A stretch of 31,961 bases of DNA from Triparma columacea (GCA_030267965.1 BRYA01000027.1:1-31961), one strand, 5' to 3'. Numbered from the stretch's first letter, positions 18,636-27,468 are shown. The notes: a model not told the origin generated them from the letters alone. Made by a program: numbers and translations.

Positions 18636-20495
18636 ATGTCCAGCTGGGAAGATGACGACGAGGAGAGGGACGACGTCCTGATATCTACCGACACGTTCTC
18701 CTTGATCTTGTCTTACATGATCCCCTTATTTTTCATATCAGTATTCGGTTGGTTAGCGATTTCAATTTTCCGGAAGCCCTCAATAAAGGAGCAGGCGGAG
18801 AAGGAGTACCGCAGACACGTCAAGGCGGCGAGGAGCGCGGAGGAGGGGGGGATGCTGGGGATGGTTAAGAAGACCGTAAGGAGGGCACTAGGGGGGGACA
18901 GCGAGGAGGAAGAGATCAAGAAGCAGGACGCTTTTACTGCTCCGCTTAGGTGAGGGGGGTGTGTGGGGGAGTGTGGGTATGTGTGTGGGGGGAGGTTCTG
19001 ACGACCTACCAGCAGTTTCGGCCCGCCTTTTGTTCTTCCTGCGTGTATTTTTGTTGTTTGTGCGTTGTGTGTGTTTGCTTTGCTTCTTGTCCCTCCTTAC
19101 CCCCCCCCTGCCCCCCCCCCCGGCCCTTCCAGCTGCATTCCCTTCGGTTGCCCTGATGCCCGTATGGCCGCCTCCTTCGTAATGGACGTCGCCTCCGGCG
19201 CCGCCTTCCTCTATGGTGGCTTCGACGAAACCGGCTTCCTCTCCGACATGCACTACTACAGCTCCCCAAAGTTCGAGTGGAAGAACGTCAAGCAGGGGGC
19301 GGAGGGACAGGTGAACGAACCGGGGAAGAGGGTGCACGTGAGGATGGCGGTGGCAGGGAGCCACCTCGTTATGTTCGGGGGAAGCAGCCAGTCCCACGAC
19401 TGCACCGACGACCTCTTTGCCATGGACATCAGGTCCAGCCCCCTGGCTTGGAGGAGGGTGGGGGGAGGGGAGGGGGGGGGGGGGGAGGGGGGGGAGGGGG
19501 GCTTCCCGCAGCCCAAGGCTAGGTACGGCCACGCCATGTGCTCCGTGGGTGACGTGGTGGTGGTCATGGGTGGCCTCGGTGAGGGTGAGACGTACCTTAA
19601 CGACCTGTGGATCCTCGACACTGCCAACAACTTCAGCTGGGAGTACGTTAAGCCTGGGGGGAACTACTGGCCCAAGGCAAGGGACTCACACTCGGTCTGC
19701 GCGTTGGAGGACGCAGGGGTCCTCGTTCTCTGGGGTGGCTTCGACGGTGTAACTGACTCGTTGGTCCCCCCAGGGGTCATTGAGACGTTCGACTTCAAGG
19801 AGGCTAGGTGGGAGGAGACCGTGACATGCGGGGAGGGACCGAGGGGGGGGGCGAACGGGGCGGTCCACGCGCTGGGGAACGGGAGCAGGAAAATGGTGGC
19901 CATATCGGAGAGGAACGGTGGCATCTTCAACCAGATGTTTGTCCTCGATTACGGGGTGAAGGTGAGAGGAAGGGGGGAGGGAAGGCGACAAAAAACGAAG
20001 GAAGGGACGATCGAACGCAGGTGTATCGGCGCCTTGGTTTAGCCTTCTCTTGGCGGGCGTTCACCTCCATCTTACCCCCTCCCCCCCTTTGGTCCCCCCC
20101 TTTTTGGTCCCCCCCCCCCCCCCCAATAGCCTTGGTCCTGGTCCGAGATTTCCCTATCCTGGCGTGGTGACTGGACGATGATCCCCGGTCAGCGTTCCTT
20201 CTTCAGCTCCTGCTACGACCCCACCGACGGCCTGGTCTTCGTTTACGGGGGTAAGACGGGGGGACCTGGGGGGGACGGGATGATGCACAACACCCTCATA
20301 TGCGCGAACGTTAGCGAGATCGCGGGGGTGGGACAAGGGGAGGAGGAGGAGGGGGAGGAGGGGGAGGAGGAAGAGGATAGCGAGGGGGAGAGGGAAGAGA
20401 AAAAGTATACTAACGCTAGGGAGGCGGTTAGGGGAAGCCAGCTGCCAGGACAGGGGAGATTCAAGGGGAACGTTGACGGTAAGAAGTACAGGTGA
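18636..20495 (+). CDS. Membrane-anchored Kelch-repeat protein, 502 aa
   Basis: Exons 18636..18949, 19133..19961 and 20130..20495 sum to 503 codons; introns are 183 nt (phase 2) and 168 nt (phase 0). An acidic N-terminus (MSSWEDDDEERDD) precedes one TM segment at about residues 21-45 (LILSYMIPLFFISVFGWLAI), then a basic stem. Several Kelch blades follow, each with the GG pair: GAAFLYGGFDETGFLSDM, HLVMFGGSSQSHDCTDDL, VVVMGGLGEGETYLNDLWIL, GVLVLWGGFDG and LVFVYGGKTGG. The end is Glu-rich. Kelch propellers bind proteins; with one N-terminal TM this could be a membrane adaptor, but the partner is unknown. G and C runs crowd the introns, and a Gly/Glu run interrupts blade 2. Confidence 0.87.
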
Positions 20496-20620
20496 AGATC
20501 CGAACATTTATACAAAGAGACTAATGTGCAGGGGAGGGGAGGGGTGGAAGCAGTCAAAAAATGCGCGGCAACATTTTGAAAATAAATAAAACCAAGAATA
20601 AAACCTTCGTTTATTCGAAC

Positions 20621-21749
20621 TCATACAATAAGCGCTCCCAATATGAAGAAGGAAGTTGACGCCGGTCCTAGTAGTCGTGATAGTATCCTCGTGAACGTGC
20701 TGATCCCACCCCATACCTGAGAGTGGAGGTTGTGCGTGTGGTTTTTGGTTGGGTTGTGAATTCCCGGCGTTAGTGTTTTTATAGACCAGGGTTGTTGTTG
20801 TTGTTTCTCCGTCTTTTCTTTTTTCCCCTACCCCCCCCTCAACATTCCTCTCTCTCCTTACCTTCCCCGCTCCCTCAACCGCGATTTCCTTCCTCTCCTC
20901 CTTCCTAGCTTTCCTCTTCCTCTCCTCCTTCCTATCGTACTCTCTCTTCTTCCCCTTGTCGCTCAAGGTCTCGTAGGCCTCCTGTATCTTATCGAACGCT
21001 TCCTCAGCTCGGCCGTCCTTGTTCTTGTCAGGGTGGACCTTCCTGGCGAGATCCCTGTACGCCTTCTTCACCTGCTTCGGGGACGCTGACTTGGGGAAGC
21101 TCGACCAGGGGTTCCAGAGCGGCCTTGAGAGGCGGAGGGTCTTGTAGTGGTCGGGGGAGGATAGGACGAGGTTGACTACCTTGGCGTCTTGGAGACGCTT
21201 CTTCTTGGCCTGCGAGCGCTGGGCTTTGTTCATCTTCTGGAGGTCGGCCTCCCACTGACGGTCGCGACGTGCCCTGGTTTCCTCCCTCTGCCTCTCAAGC
21301 TCCTCCATTTGTCTTTCCTTCTCTTCTCTCTCTCTAGAGCTCCTTGATCTCTCTGCAGCTATTCTTGCGCTCTCTAGTGTGTCTTCGAGTGTATTGGTGG
21401 TCTTTGTGGGTGGTGATTGTGTGGGTGGTGACTGTGTGGATGGTGATGGTGAAGGTTGTCTATTATTTGTTTTTGATCCTCCTCTATTTAACTTTGGTTT
21501 GTTATTGACGTTTGGTGATGCTGATCGTTTAGTTTGTTGTTTTGTTTGTTGATAGTGATCTCGCGTATATAAATCGTCACCTTGTTCTCCATTGTATTGA
21601 GAATGCTTTTGTCCTCCGACATCTTCCTCATTATCAATGTCTTTATTTACACTTTTTAGACCAATTGAGGATACTAAACTAGATGTGCATACTATTATGA
21701 TACATACAAATACCATCATATTCATTATATGTACGAACATACGATACAT
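20621..21749 (-). CDS. ER-type J-domain protein with C-terminal TM segment, 327 aa
   Basis: Exon 1 (21749..20862) and exon 2 (20716..20621) join in phase 0 across a 145-nt intron. Reading through the donor would give a long unrelated tail, while splicing gives a short hydrophobic end (STSFFILGALIV). The N-terminus is a signal peptide or anchor (MMVFVCIIIVCTSSLVSS), followed by a low-complexity Gln/Asn/Ser/Pro linker and an Arg/Glu coiled coil. The J domain starts at about residue 200: HYKTLRL, then KQVKKAYRDLARKVHPDKNK (HPD at 239-241), FDKIQEAYETLSD and KKREYDR. An insert rich in Trp/Pro (RPLWNPWSSFPKSAS) lies between helix I and helix II. It is a Hsp70 co-chaperone, probably at the ER. It is in tandem with the LRR gene, 122 bp apart. 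Confidence 0.87.
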
Positions 21750-21871
21750 AGCTCAAACAACTGCAAACACAAACACAAGTGGAAATCTCAGGGAAAGTGT
21801 CTCAGAAGATAAAAAATTGAACGATTGATTCAACAACAAAGAGTTACGTATAATCATCAACAACCAAGAGT

Positions 21872-23185
21872 TTACAGATATTCCAGAATTACTCTCCACA
21901 AAACTTTCGGGATCTTGTCACGTGCCTCAGTTGCCTTTAGCGGTGCTTCAACTCCATCCAATTTCATCTCCTTCAGACTATCCAGTCCATTGGGTTGATT
22001 CTCCACGTGATCCCAGGTTCCCTTGAGGCATAGAAGAGCGTTGACGCGTTCGATCACAGCGACGTTGCGGTGCCACCTGTAATGGAGGAGGTCCAAGACA
22101 GTCGGCATGTTTTTATCAGCAGCAGCAGTGATTAGGGCAGTGCAGTCCGAGAAGCAGTGTTCACCGATTGAAACGGCAGGAGATAGAATGAGTTTCGTCA
22201 GGGCGGAGCACTTTCTGAAGGCTTGATGGCCGATCGTCATCACTGAGTCCGGGATGGTGATGGCCGTGAGGGAGGAGCATCCTTGGAAGGCCCATTGGCC
22301 AATCTCCGTCACTCCGTGTGGGATTGCGATGGCCGTGAGGGAGGAGCATTCTAAGAAGGCAAAATCGCTAATCTTCGTCACTCCGTCCGGGATAGTTATG
22401 GCCGTGAGGGAGGAGCATTCCTCGAAGGCCAATTTGTCAATGATCGTCACTCCGTCTGGGATTGTGACGGCCGTGAGGGAGGAGCATCCCACGAAGGCGG
22501 CATCGCCAATCGTAGTCACTCCGTCTGGGATGGTGATGGCTGCGAGGGATTCGCAGCAGTGGAAGGCGCAACTACCAATAGTCGTCACTGAATCCGGGAT
22601 GGTGATGGCCGTGAGGGATTCGCATCCCCTGAAGGTGCAATCACCAATCGTTGTCACTCCGTCCGGGATTGTGATTGCTGTGAGGGAGGAGCATCCGTAG
22701 AAGGCGCCATTGTGAATCGTCGTCACTGAGTCCGGGATTGTGATGGCTGCGAGGGAGGAGCATCCTTTGAAGGCGTCTTTGCCAATCATCGTCACTCCGT
22801 CCGGGATTGCGATGGCCGTGAGGGAGGAGCATTCAAAGAAGGCGTGCCGACCAATTGTTAAAACTCCATCTGGGATGGTGATGGCCGTGAGGGAGGAGCA
22901 TCCCCAGAAGGTTTCATCGTAAATCTCCGTCACTCCTTGTGCAAAAGTCACTTCTGTGAGTTCATGATTGCCTCTGAACCCCCTCCATCCGGAGTATACT
23001 GCTGTTTTGGGAAGGGGAAAGTCACCATCATCTGGGTCGTCATAGTCACCACCATAGTCATCACTATAGTCATCACCATTGTCCTCACCATAGTCATCAC
23101 CATAGTCAGCACCATAGAAACCACTATAGTCATCACCATAGTAACCACTATTGTCATCACCATAAGCAAAGTCAAATTCACTCAT
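21872..23185 (-). CDS. BspA-type leucine-rich-repeat protein, 437 aa
   Basis: This single-exon gene starts with an Asp/Tyr/Gly-rich low-complexity domain (residues 1-58 or so, with GDDYSGFYGADYGDDYG). About eleven repeats of 23 residues follow, with consensus TxIGxxAFxGCSSLTAITIPDGV, the LRR_5/BspA pattern. The last copies degenerate (CSALTKLILSPAVSIGEHCF). The unique C-terminus (DLLHYRWHRNVAVIERVNAL; IPKVLWRVILEYL) closes the protein. The DNA repeats are visible as 69-bp units at about 22230-22960. Family members are abundant in some protists and in bacteria and bind proteins or surfaces; the lack of a signal peptide suggests a cytoplasmic role here. Near-identical units imply recent expansion or homogenisation. 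Confidence 0.9.
   Translation of the reverse strand: MSEFDFAYGDDNSGYYGDDYSGFYGADYGDDYGEDNGDDYSDDYGGDYDDPDDGDFPLPKTAVYSGWRGFRGNHELTEVTFAQGVTEIYDETFWGCSSLTAITIPDGVLTIGRHAFFECSSLTAIAIPDGVTMIGKDAFKGCSSLAAITIPDSVTTIHNGAFYGCSSLTAITIPDGVTTIGDCTFRGCESLTAITIPDSVTTIGSCAFHCCESLAAITIPDGVTTIGDAAFVGCSSLTAVTIPDGVTIIDKLAFEECSSLTAITIPDGVTKISDFAFLECSSLTAIAIPHGVTEIGQWAFQGCSSLTAITIPDSVMTIGHQAFRKCSALTKLILSPAVSIGEHCFSDCTALITAAADKNMPTVLDLLHYRWHRNVAVIERVNALLCLKGTWDHVENQPNGLDSLKEMKLDGVEAPLKATEARDKIPKVLWRVILEYL
22230..22960. repeat. 69-bp tandem repeats within the LRR gene
   Basis: Units containing GATGGCCGTGAGGGAGGAGC recur every 69 bp on the + strand. They are the coding repeats of the BspA-type LRR gene, not a separate element. 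Confidence 0.9.
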
Positions 23186-23446
23186 AGTAGGGATGGAGAG
23201 GATCTTTATATAGTGTCCTTTAACCTAACCTTGACCCTGGATTTATTCTACCGTCTTTTTGTTAGCAGATATAGCTCTCAATGAGTTCTGAGGTACGGTA
23301 GAGACGAAGTAGAGGTGTTTTCTTCTCTTTCCTTTTTGTCCCTCAATTTCTCCCATTCTTCCTCTCTCTGTCCTCTGTCCTCATTCCCAAAATAATACAG
23401 CAGGATTATTACCTCCACTGTGGTATTATTTTGAATATAAATCCCA
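23186..23446. promoter_or_regulatory. Divergent promoter region of LRR and SEC66 genes
   Basis: These 261 bp lie between two divergent start codons. The sequence is of mixed composition, with a CT-rich stretch at about 23320-23385. I saw no ORF of its own and no nameable motif. Confidence 0.45.
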
Positions 23447-24642
23447 ATGTCAACAACTGAAGAGGTACCAAAGTACACAGAAGCTGAAGTAGGAGCAGAT
23501 GGTAGCACAGGAGGCTCAGAAGGGGGCTCAGAAGACACCTTCTTTGATGGAGACGACAGCGATGCCATTCCTGTTGTTACCTCAAATATCTTTGTTCTGT
23601 GCGTATTAGGACTTGTCTTTCTAGTCGTATTTGCTATTATTATGTATAATGTACAGAAGCGTAAGAGAGAGGTGAGTACTATGCACAATCAACCAATACC
23701 TGTCACACAGATGGACAGAGTGTAGGAGAGCGCAACACAGAGTGTAGGAGAGCGCATGTAGGAAACTGTAGGAGAGCGCAACACAGAGTGTAGGAGAGTG
23801 TAGGAGAGTGTAGACTGCAGGAGAATGTAGGAGACTGGATATAGGCCAAATAAGAACAACATACAATCACACAAACACACACACACACACACATACACAC
23901 ACACACACACATGTCTACAACTCATATCTAACACACAAACACACACACACACACACATACACACACACACACACATGTCTACAACTCATATCTAACACAC
24001 ACACACACACATACACACACATAACAACAGGATGCCAGCAAATTCGAGTTCTTTGACCGCCTCGAGTCAGCCCAGTTCAACATTAGACTCCCTCCCCCAG
24101 TCCAAGAGTACTACCAGGTGAAGGAAAAGGCCTCCGCCGCCGGCTGGGTCCCCGGTCAGGGCAAGCCCTCCCAGGAGTCCGACAAGAACACCCCCGGCCG
24201 CATGCTCGGTCAGGCCCTCATGAAGCGCGCCATCGCCGACATCCCCCTAATCCAGCACATGCAGAAGGAGGCCCAGGGTATGTACCGCCTCCACGGTAAG
24301 AACATGTGCTCCGAGGTCCAGTGGCGCACCTTCCAGTCCGCCGAGGCCCTCGTATCCAGCGAGGTCGACGAGGTCAGGAGGGAGGCCGAAGAGGTGGAGC
24401 CGGGGTGGGCGGACCTTATATGGAGGCAGGCGGCGCAGTATCATGGGATGCTTAAACAACACCAAATGCAGGCGCAGGCACAGGCACAGGCTAAGGCGAA
24501 GGCGGGGGGAGGGGGGGGAGGGGAAAAGAAGGCGCTTACTGAAGAGGAGAAGAAGGCGAGGGCGGAAAAGGCGGCGAAGGAACTACTCGAAATGGAGGAA
24601 AGGGAGAAGAAGAAGGGGAAACAGGGGGGGAAGAAAAAATAA
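23447..24642 (+). CDS. SEC66: ER translocation complex subunit SEC66/SEC71, 278 aa
   Basis: Exon 1 (23447..23671) and exon 2 (24031..24642) join in phase 0 across a 359-nt intron. The N-terminus is acidic (SEDTFFDGDDSDA), followed by one TM segment at about residues 47-68 (IFVLCVLGLVFLVVFAIIMY) and a basic stop-transfer KRKRE. The cytosolic part has FFDRLESAQFNIRLPPPVQE, KRAIADIPLIQHMQKEAQGM, QWRTFQSAEALVSSEVDEV and EPGWADLIWRQAAQYHGMLK, which matches the fungal Sec66/Sec71 family in order and spacing. Sec66 works with Sec62 and Sec63 in post-translational protein import into the ER. The C-terminus is a Gln/Ala then Lys/Glu-rich tail (QAQAQAQAKAKAGGGGGGEK). Confidence 0.85.
23725..24021. repeat. 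Repeat-filled intron: TGTAGGAGAG minisatellite and duplicated CA tract
   Basis: The SEC66 intron holds a minisatellite with unit TGTAGGAGAG(CG/TG) (about 23722-23835). It is followed by two near-identical copies of a block of about 65 bp made of CA repeats ending in ATGTCTACAACTCATATCT, and a third short CA tract. Replication slippage or unequal exchange explains it. Confidence 0.9.
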
Positions 24643-24890
24643 TTAAAAAAGGGAAGAAAAAGGAGGGGGGAAGAGAAGTGGAAAGAGAAGGGGGGAGGGA
24701 GGGGAGGAAGAGGAATTAACAAAAAAAACAAAAAACAAAACAAAAGACAATTTTTTTGACCTTTTCCCCTTTCTTTAAACCCTTCATCGTTTTCTTCATT
24801 CATCCCCCTCTCCCCCTTCCTCTTCTTCTTCTCTTCCTCTCACCTCCCTCTAGGTGTTAAGTTGGTCCTTCTCGCGAACCTTGAACATTC
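24643..24890. other. Intergenic, purine then pyrimidine rich
   Basis: The 3' region of SEC66 is A/G-rich on the + strand, then has an A-rich patch (24720-24745) and a C/T-rich stretch. I see no gene here. Confidence 0.5.
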
Positions 24891-25255
24891 TCAGACACCT
24901 ACTTCTTCTTCTTCAGTCCAATCAATACCTCCTTTTAGATCCGTGCAACCAAGCTGTACGAGTTTGGCGTCGTGATTCTCCACGTCCAAATCCGCATGTA
25001 CCAGCACAACCTCGTCCAAGTGAACGCCTTGGTTTTTGTAGTCATCGATGATTTTCTCGAAAGTTTGCTTCGCATCGTTGCGATCACCCTGGGCGAAGAA
25101 GACGATCCGACTCTTTAGCCGTTGGCCCGTGCGCAGCTCGAGCTTTTCCCCGTACACGATCACCTGACCAAGGGCGGTGAGCGCGTTGTGAGTTTCGAGT
25201 TTCTTGAACTCTTCGAACCAGCCAGTATCGCCTCCACCTCGTACTCCCACTTCCT
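24891..25255 (-). pseudogene. Nuclease-like gene fragment without a start codon
   Basis: An open frame of about 120 residues has strong protein character and no ATG in frame; it is preceded by an in-frame stop just upstream (about 25285). The core, HNALTALGQVIVYGEKLELR then RIVFFAQGD, and a later GVHLDEVVLVHADLDVEN, resembles the C-terminal half of restriction-endonuclease-like (PD-(D/E)xK) domains, where an ALGQxxxY helix follows the catalytic strands. The catalytic half is absent. It is either a truncated fragment or one exon of a gene whose other exons I could not find. Family assignment is tentative. Its 5' part overlaps a Sfi1-like reading frame. Confidence 0.4.
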
Positions 25256-25790
25256 CCACGCAGCCCAAAGGCTCCTGAAGCTCTTACCCTCTGCGTATAT
25301 AGCGACCTCTATTTGTTTTCCAATGTCGCCCCTCCCCCCCTCACCTCATAATATCCTCCTTGTTTTTATCCTGCCTTCCTTAACCTGAACAAGTGATGTA
25401 TGTTTAAGTTTCTGGAAAGCCACCGTAACCGCCACCCCTGCCTTCTTCCTCACTAACCTACTCGCGCACTCAATCCTCCTCTCTAACGCCCTCTCCCCCT
25501 CCTGAATATCGTAGACAACCTCCTTCCAGATTTGGAACGCCCTATAAGCCTTCCTGCTCCCTAGCATCCTCCCAATCATACCGACTTTCTACCCCCTTTC
25601 CATCTCTCTCCTCCTACTCTCCCCAACCCATAGTTTCCATAAGTGCTTCCGCGATTCTCCCCTCCACATACCCCCTCGCTAGTATGGCTAGGAGTTTAAC
25701 CGCTCTAACCTTCTTTCCATCCTTCACCCCCCTTCTATATCTCTTAGCGTTCTCCTTTAACCCCACGATCGTTACTGTCCTCCGTCCGAT
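25200..25790 (-). pseudogene. Sfi1-like/coiled-coil gene pieces
   Basis: Three in-strand but frame-shifted pieces look alike. The first has AVKLLAILARGYVEGRIAEA (about 25640-25700), the second has AYRAFQIWKEVVYD and AFQKLKHTS (25346-25579), and the third has FRSLWAAWRKWEYEVEA (about 25200-25280). The recurrent aromatic-x-x-Trp pattern within basic helices is what Sfi1/centrin-binding repeat proteins show. A 45-nt intron could link the first two (donor GTTGGG near 25630), but the third needs another frame change. I could not build an intact gene. They may be relics, or exons of a gene with very small introns. Confidence 0.35.
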
Positions 25791-26211
25791 GCCTTCCTTG
25801 GAATAAGTAGAACCTCGAAGCCCGCCTCCCACGTCCTCCTGTAGGGTGTGTAACCGCTGATGAACGCCTTGGGACAGTACTTCCCGTTGCTTCCCCTGAC
25901 GACCTCGAGGGGGCCTGCCACCGAAGAGCATGAAGTGGGCGATGTCGGCGACACCGAAGTAATCGGGCTGGAACTTCCAGCTGAGGTCAGTGGAGCGAAG
26001 AGAGGGGGGGACAAAGCGACGACCCGAGGGGTGTTAGCTATGAAGGGGTTCGAGAAACTAGCACTGCGCTCCTCGCCTCGTTCCTCTCAAGATCTCACCT
26101 GTTTTCGGTGTCCCCCTCGCACCTCGACGAGCGGGCGCGGGAGGATAGAGGGACAGGAGTAATTCGTCGGCTAGCCTCCTCCTCCTCTTCTCTCTTCCTC
26201 TTCTTCACCAT
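25772..26211 (-). pseudogene. BUB1: BUB1 kinase C-lobe fragment, frameshifted
   Basis: The exon-like segment starting at 25980 reads SWKFQPDYFGVADIAHFMLF. It matches the BUB1/BUBR1 kinase C-lobe (W.yQ.DyFGvA.t.h.mLFG), a mitotic checkpoint kinase region. In the 5-G run at 25909-25913 the frame is lost by one base, and the homologous reading continues as LEVVRGSNGKYCPKAFISGY and RRTWEAGFEVLLIPRK. Upstream, an in-phase junction (donor 26098, acceptor 25981) adds a charged stretch starting at the ATG at 26211 (MVKKRKREEEEEASRR). The rest of BUB1, including the N-lobe and catalytic loop, was not found nearby. Most likely it is a dispersed, decaying gene fragment; a sequencing indel is the alternative for the frame change. 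Confidence 0.6.
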
Positions 26212-26347
26212 CTCGACCTCCTCCCTCTCCTTCCTCTCCTCCTCAATTCTGCCTTATTCCTCGCTTCAACCTCCTCATCGCCTCTCCTTTTTCAATCTCC
26301 TGAGACAAGCGGACTGGCGAAGAAGATGGTGAGAGAGTGCAAATATT

Positions 26348-26491
26348 TTACTCCTCCTCCCCCTCTTCGACTTTTTGTCTCTTTGCTTTCTCTCCTCCTT
26401 TATCGTTCATCCTCCCCTTGACAACGACCCTCTTCTTCGCCTTGACAAACACCGTGTTGCTCCCTCCCCCGTCCTTCACCTTCCCCCCCTT
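26348..26491 (-). pseudogene. Short lysine-rich C-terminal gene fragment
   Basis: An open frame with no ATG at its head, bounded upstream by two in-frame stops (TAG TAA), reads KVKDGGGSNTVFVKAKKRVV, then KGRMNDKGGEKAKRQKVEEG, and ends at 26348. It looks like the tail of a protein, perhaps an exon after a TAG acceptor. No family was recognised. It is included because its composition differs from the flanking low-complexity DNA. Confidence 0.3.
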
Positions 26492-26635
26492 CTCCTTCTT
26501 CTTACTACCCGCTCCCAACCCACTCTCAGCAGATCGAATTAGCTAACGCCTGCCCCCCAGCTATTCAACCCGTGGGTGATGCCTTTCCATTTCTTTTCAT
26601 TCCTTTCCATTCCTCTCCATCATCCGTTTAACCAC

Positions 26636-26719
26636 TACTGTCCCAAAGCGTTCATCAGCGGGTACACAAAAGGAGGATGTGGGAGGCGGTCTTCGAGGTT
26701 CTACTTATTCCAAGGAAGG
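26636..26719 (+). pseudogene. Inverted partial copy of the BUB1-like segment
   Basis: This 84-bp block is the reverse-orientation duplicate of 25792-25880. It keeps the reading HYCPKAFISGYT and, after a 4-bp deletion that changes frame, RRMWEAVFEVLLIPRK. The two copies show about four substitutions besides the indel. Right after the shared end (CCAAGGAAGG) this copy continues GTGAGG, a consensus splice donor, while the minus-strand copy diverges. This copy may therefore keep the parental exon/intron edge. Confidence 0.65.
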
Positions 26720-26937
26720 GTGAGGAAGGAGAAAGAGTGTTTGGAGAGGGAGGCTATGGTCGAGGACAAGGTCGTGAACACAATTCGACCCAATTTGCTT
26801 CGATATAGACTGAAACGTTGTTGTACCGTTTGAGGTTGGGAAGAGGAGCTTGAGGGCCGAGGTAAGGCTGACGCGGGAGTGTCAAGGCCTTGCAGTCTAT
26901 TCTTCTCCCCCTCTGATTGCCACGTCATCACCCGTAG

Positions 26938-26960
26938 TGCGGCGAGCGAAGCGAGCCGCA
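26938..26960. repeat. Hairpin A: 6-bp stem, GAGCGAAGCGA loop
   Basis: TGCGGC pairs with GCCGCA around an 11-nt loop GAGCGAAGCGA. The same loop and most of the stem recur at 27321-27343. Confidence 0.75.
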
Positions 26961-27062
26961 GGAAGGATGGAGGGGAATGTGGGGTGGGGAGAAGGAGGTG
27001 CTTTTCCTATTCTTGTTCTTCGCCATCGGCTTTGCTTTTGGAACCAAATCCTTAACTGCCTT

Positions 27063-27159
27063 GAGGCCGTCGGAGAGTGCCTGTGTGTTGTTTCCAGGGT
27101 AGGGCTGTGAGGAAGGTCGTCCGAGAGTGCCTGTGTGTTGTTTCCAGGGCAGGGCTGTA
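27063..27159. repeat. Tandem duplication, period 50 bp
   Basis: Two copies of a unit containing GAGAGTGCCTGTGTGTTGTT and CCAGGG(T/C)AGGGCTGT lie head to tail with a period of 50 bp and few differences. There is no coding context. Confidence 0.9.
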
Positions 27160-27320
27160 ACTGTATAATGGTCTTCCCATCTAGCAATTCTTTGGTTCTA
27201 CCTTGTTTTCTGACTCAAAAAATTATAAGATTATCCAGGTAGTTTATTTTGCTTGTTTTACGTCATTTTTCTTCTTAAATGCGCCAAGCCTGCGTTAATA
27301 AATGCACTATACACACCACG

Positions 27321-27343
27321 CGCGGCGAGCGAAGCGAGTCGCG
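27321..27343. repeat. Hairpin B: 6-bp stem with one G-T pair, GAGCGAAGCGA loop
   Basis: CGCGGC pairs with GTCGCG (one wobble pair) around the loop GAGCGAAGCGA, identical to hairpin A. The outermost pair differs (T-A versus C-G) but stays complementary. Confidence 0.75.
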
Positions 27344-27468
27344 ATGGATTGTTAATGGTTTCATAATGTGGAGTGAGGTGGTCGACAAAATGTTCTTCCA
27401 TCATACATTTATACTATACTTTACTTGAAACATGTATAGCACCTAACAGATGAACGACAATTTACCAC

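Noticed and set aside
20508..20720. Unspliced C-terminal tail of the J-domain protein
   Set aside because: A GTAAGG donor and CTCTCAG acceptor remove it in phase and give a sensible hydrophobic end.
22230..22960. Regular 69-bp repeats resembling a CRISPR array
   Set aside because: The units are coding LRR repeats without unique spacers, in a eukaryotic context.
23689..23976. Minus-strand ORFs rich in Cys-Val
   Set aside because: They are translations of CA microsatellites inside the SEC66 intron.
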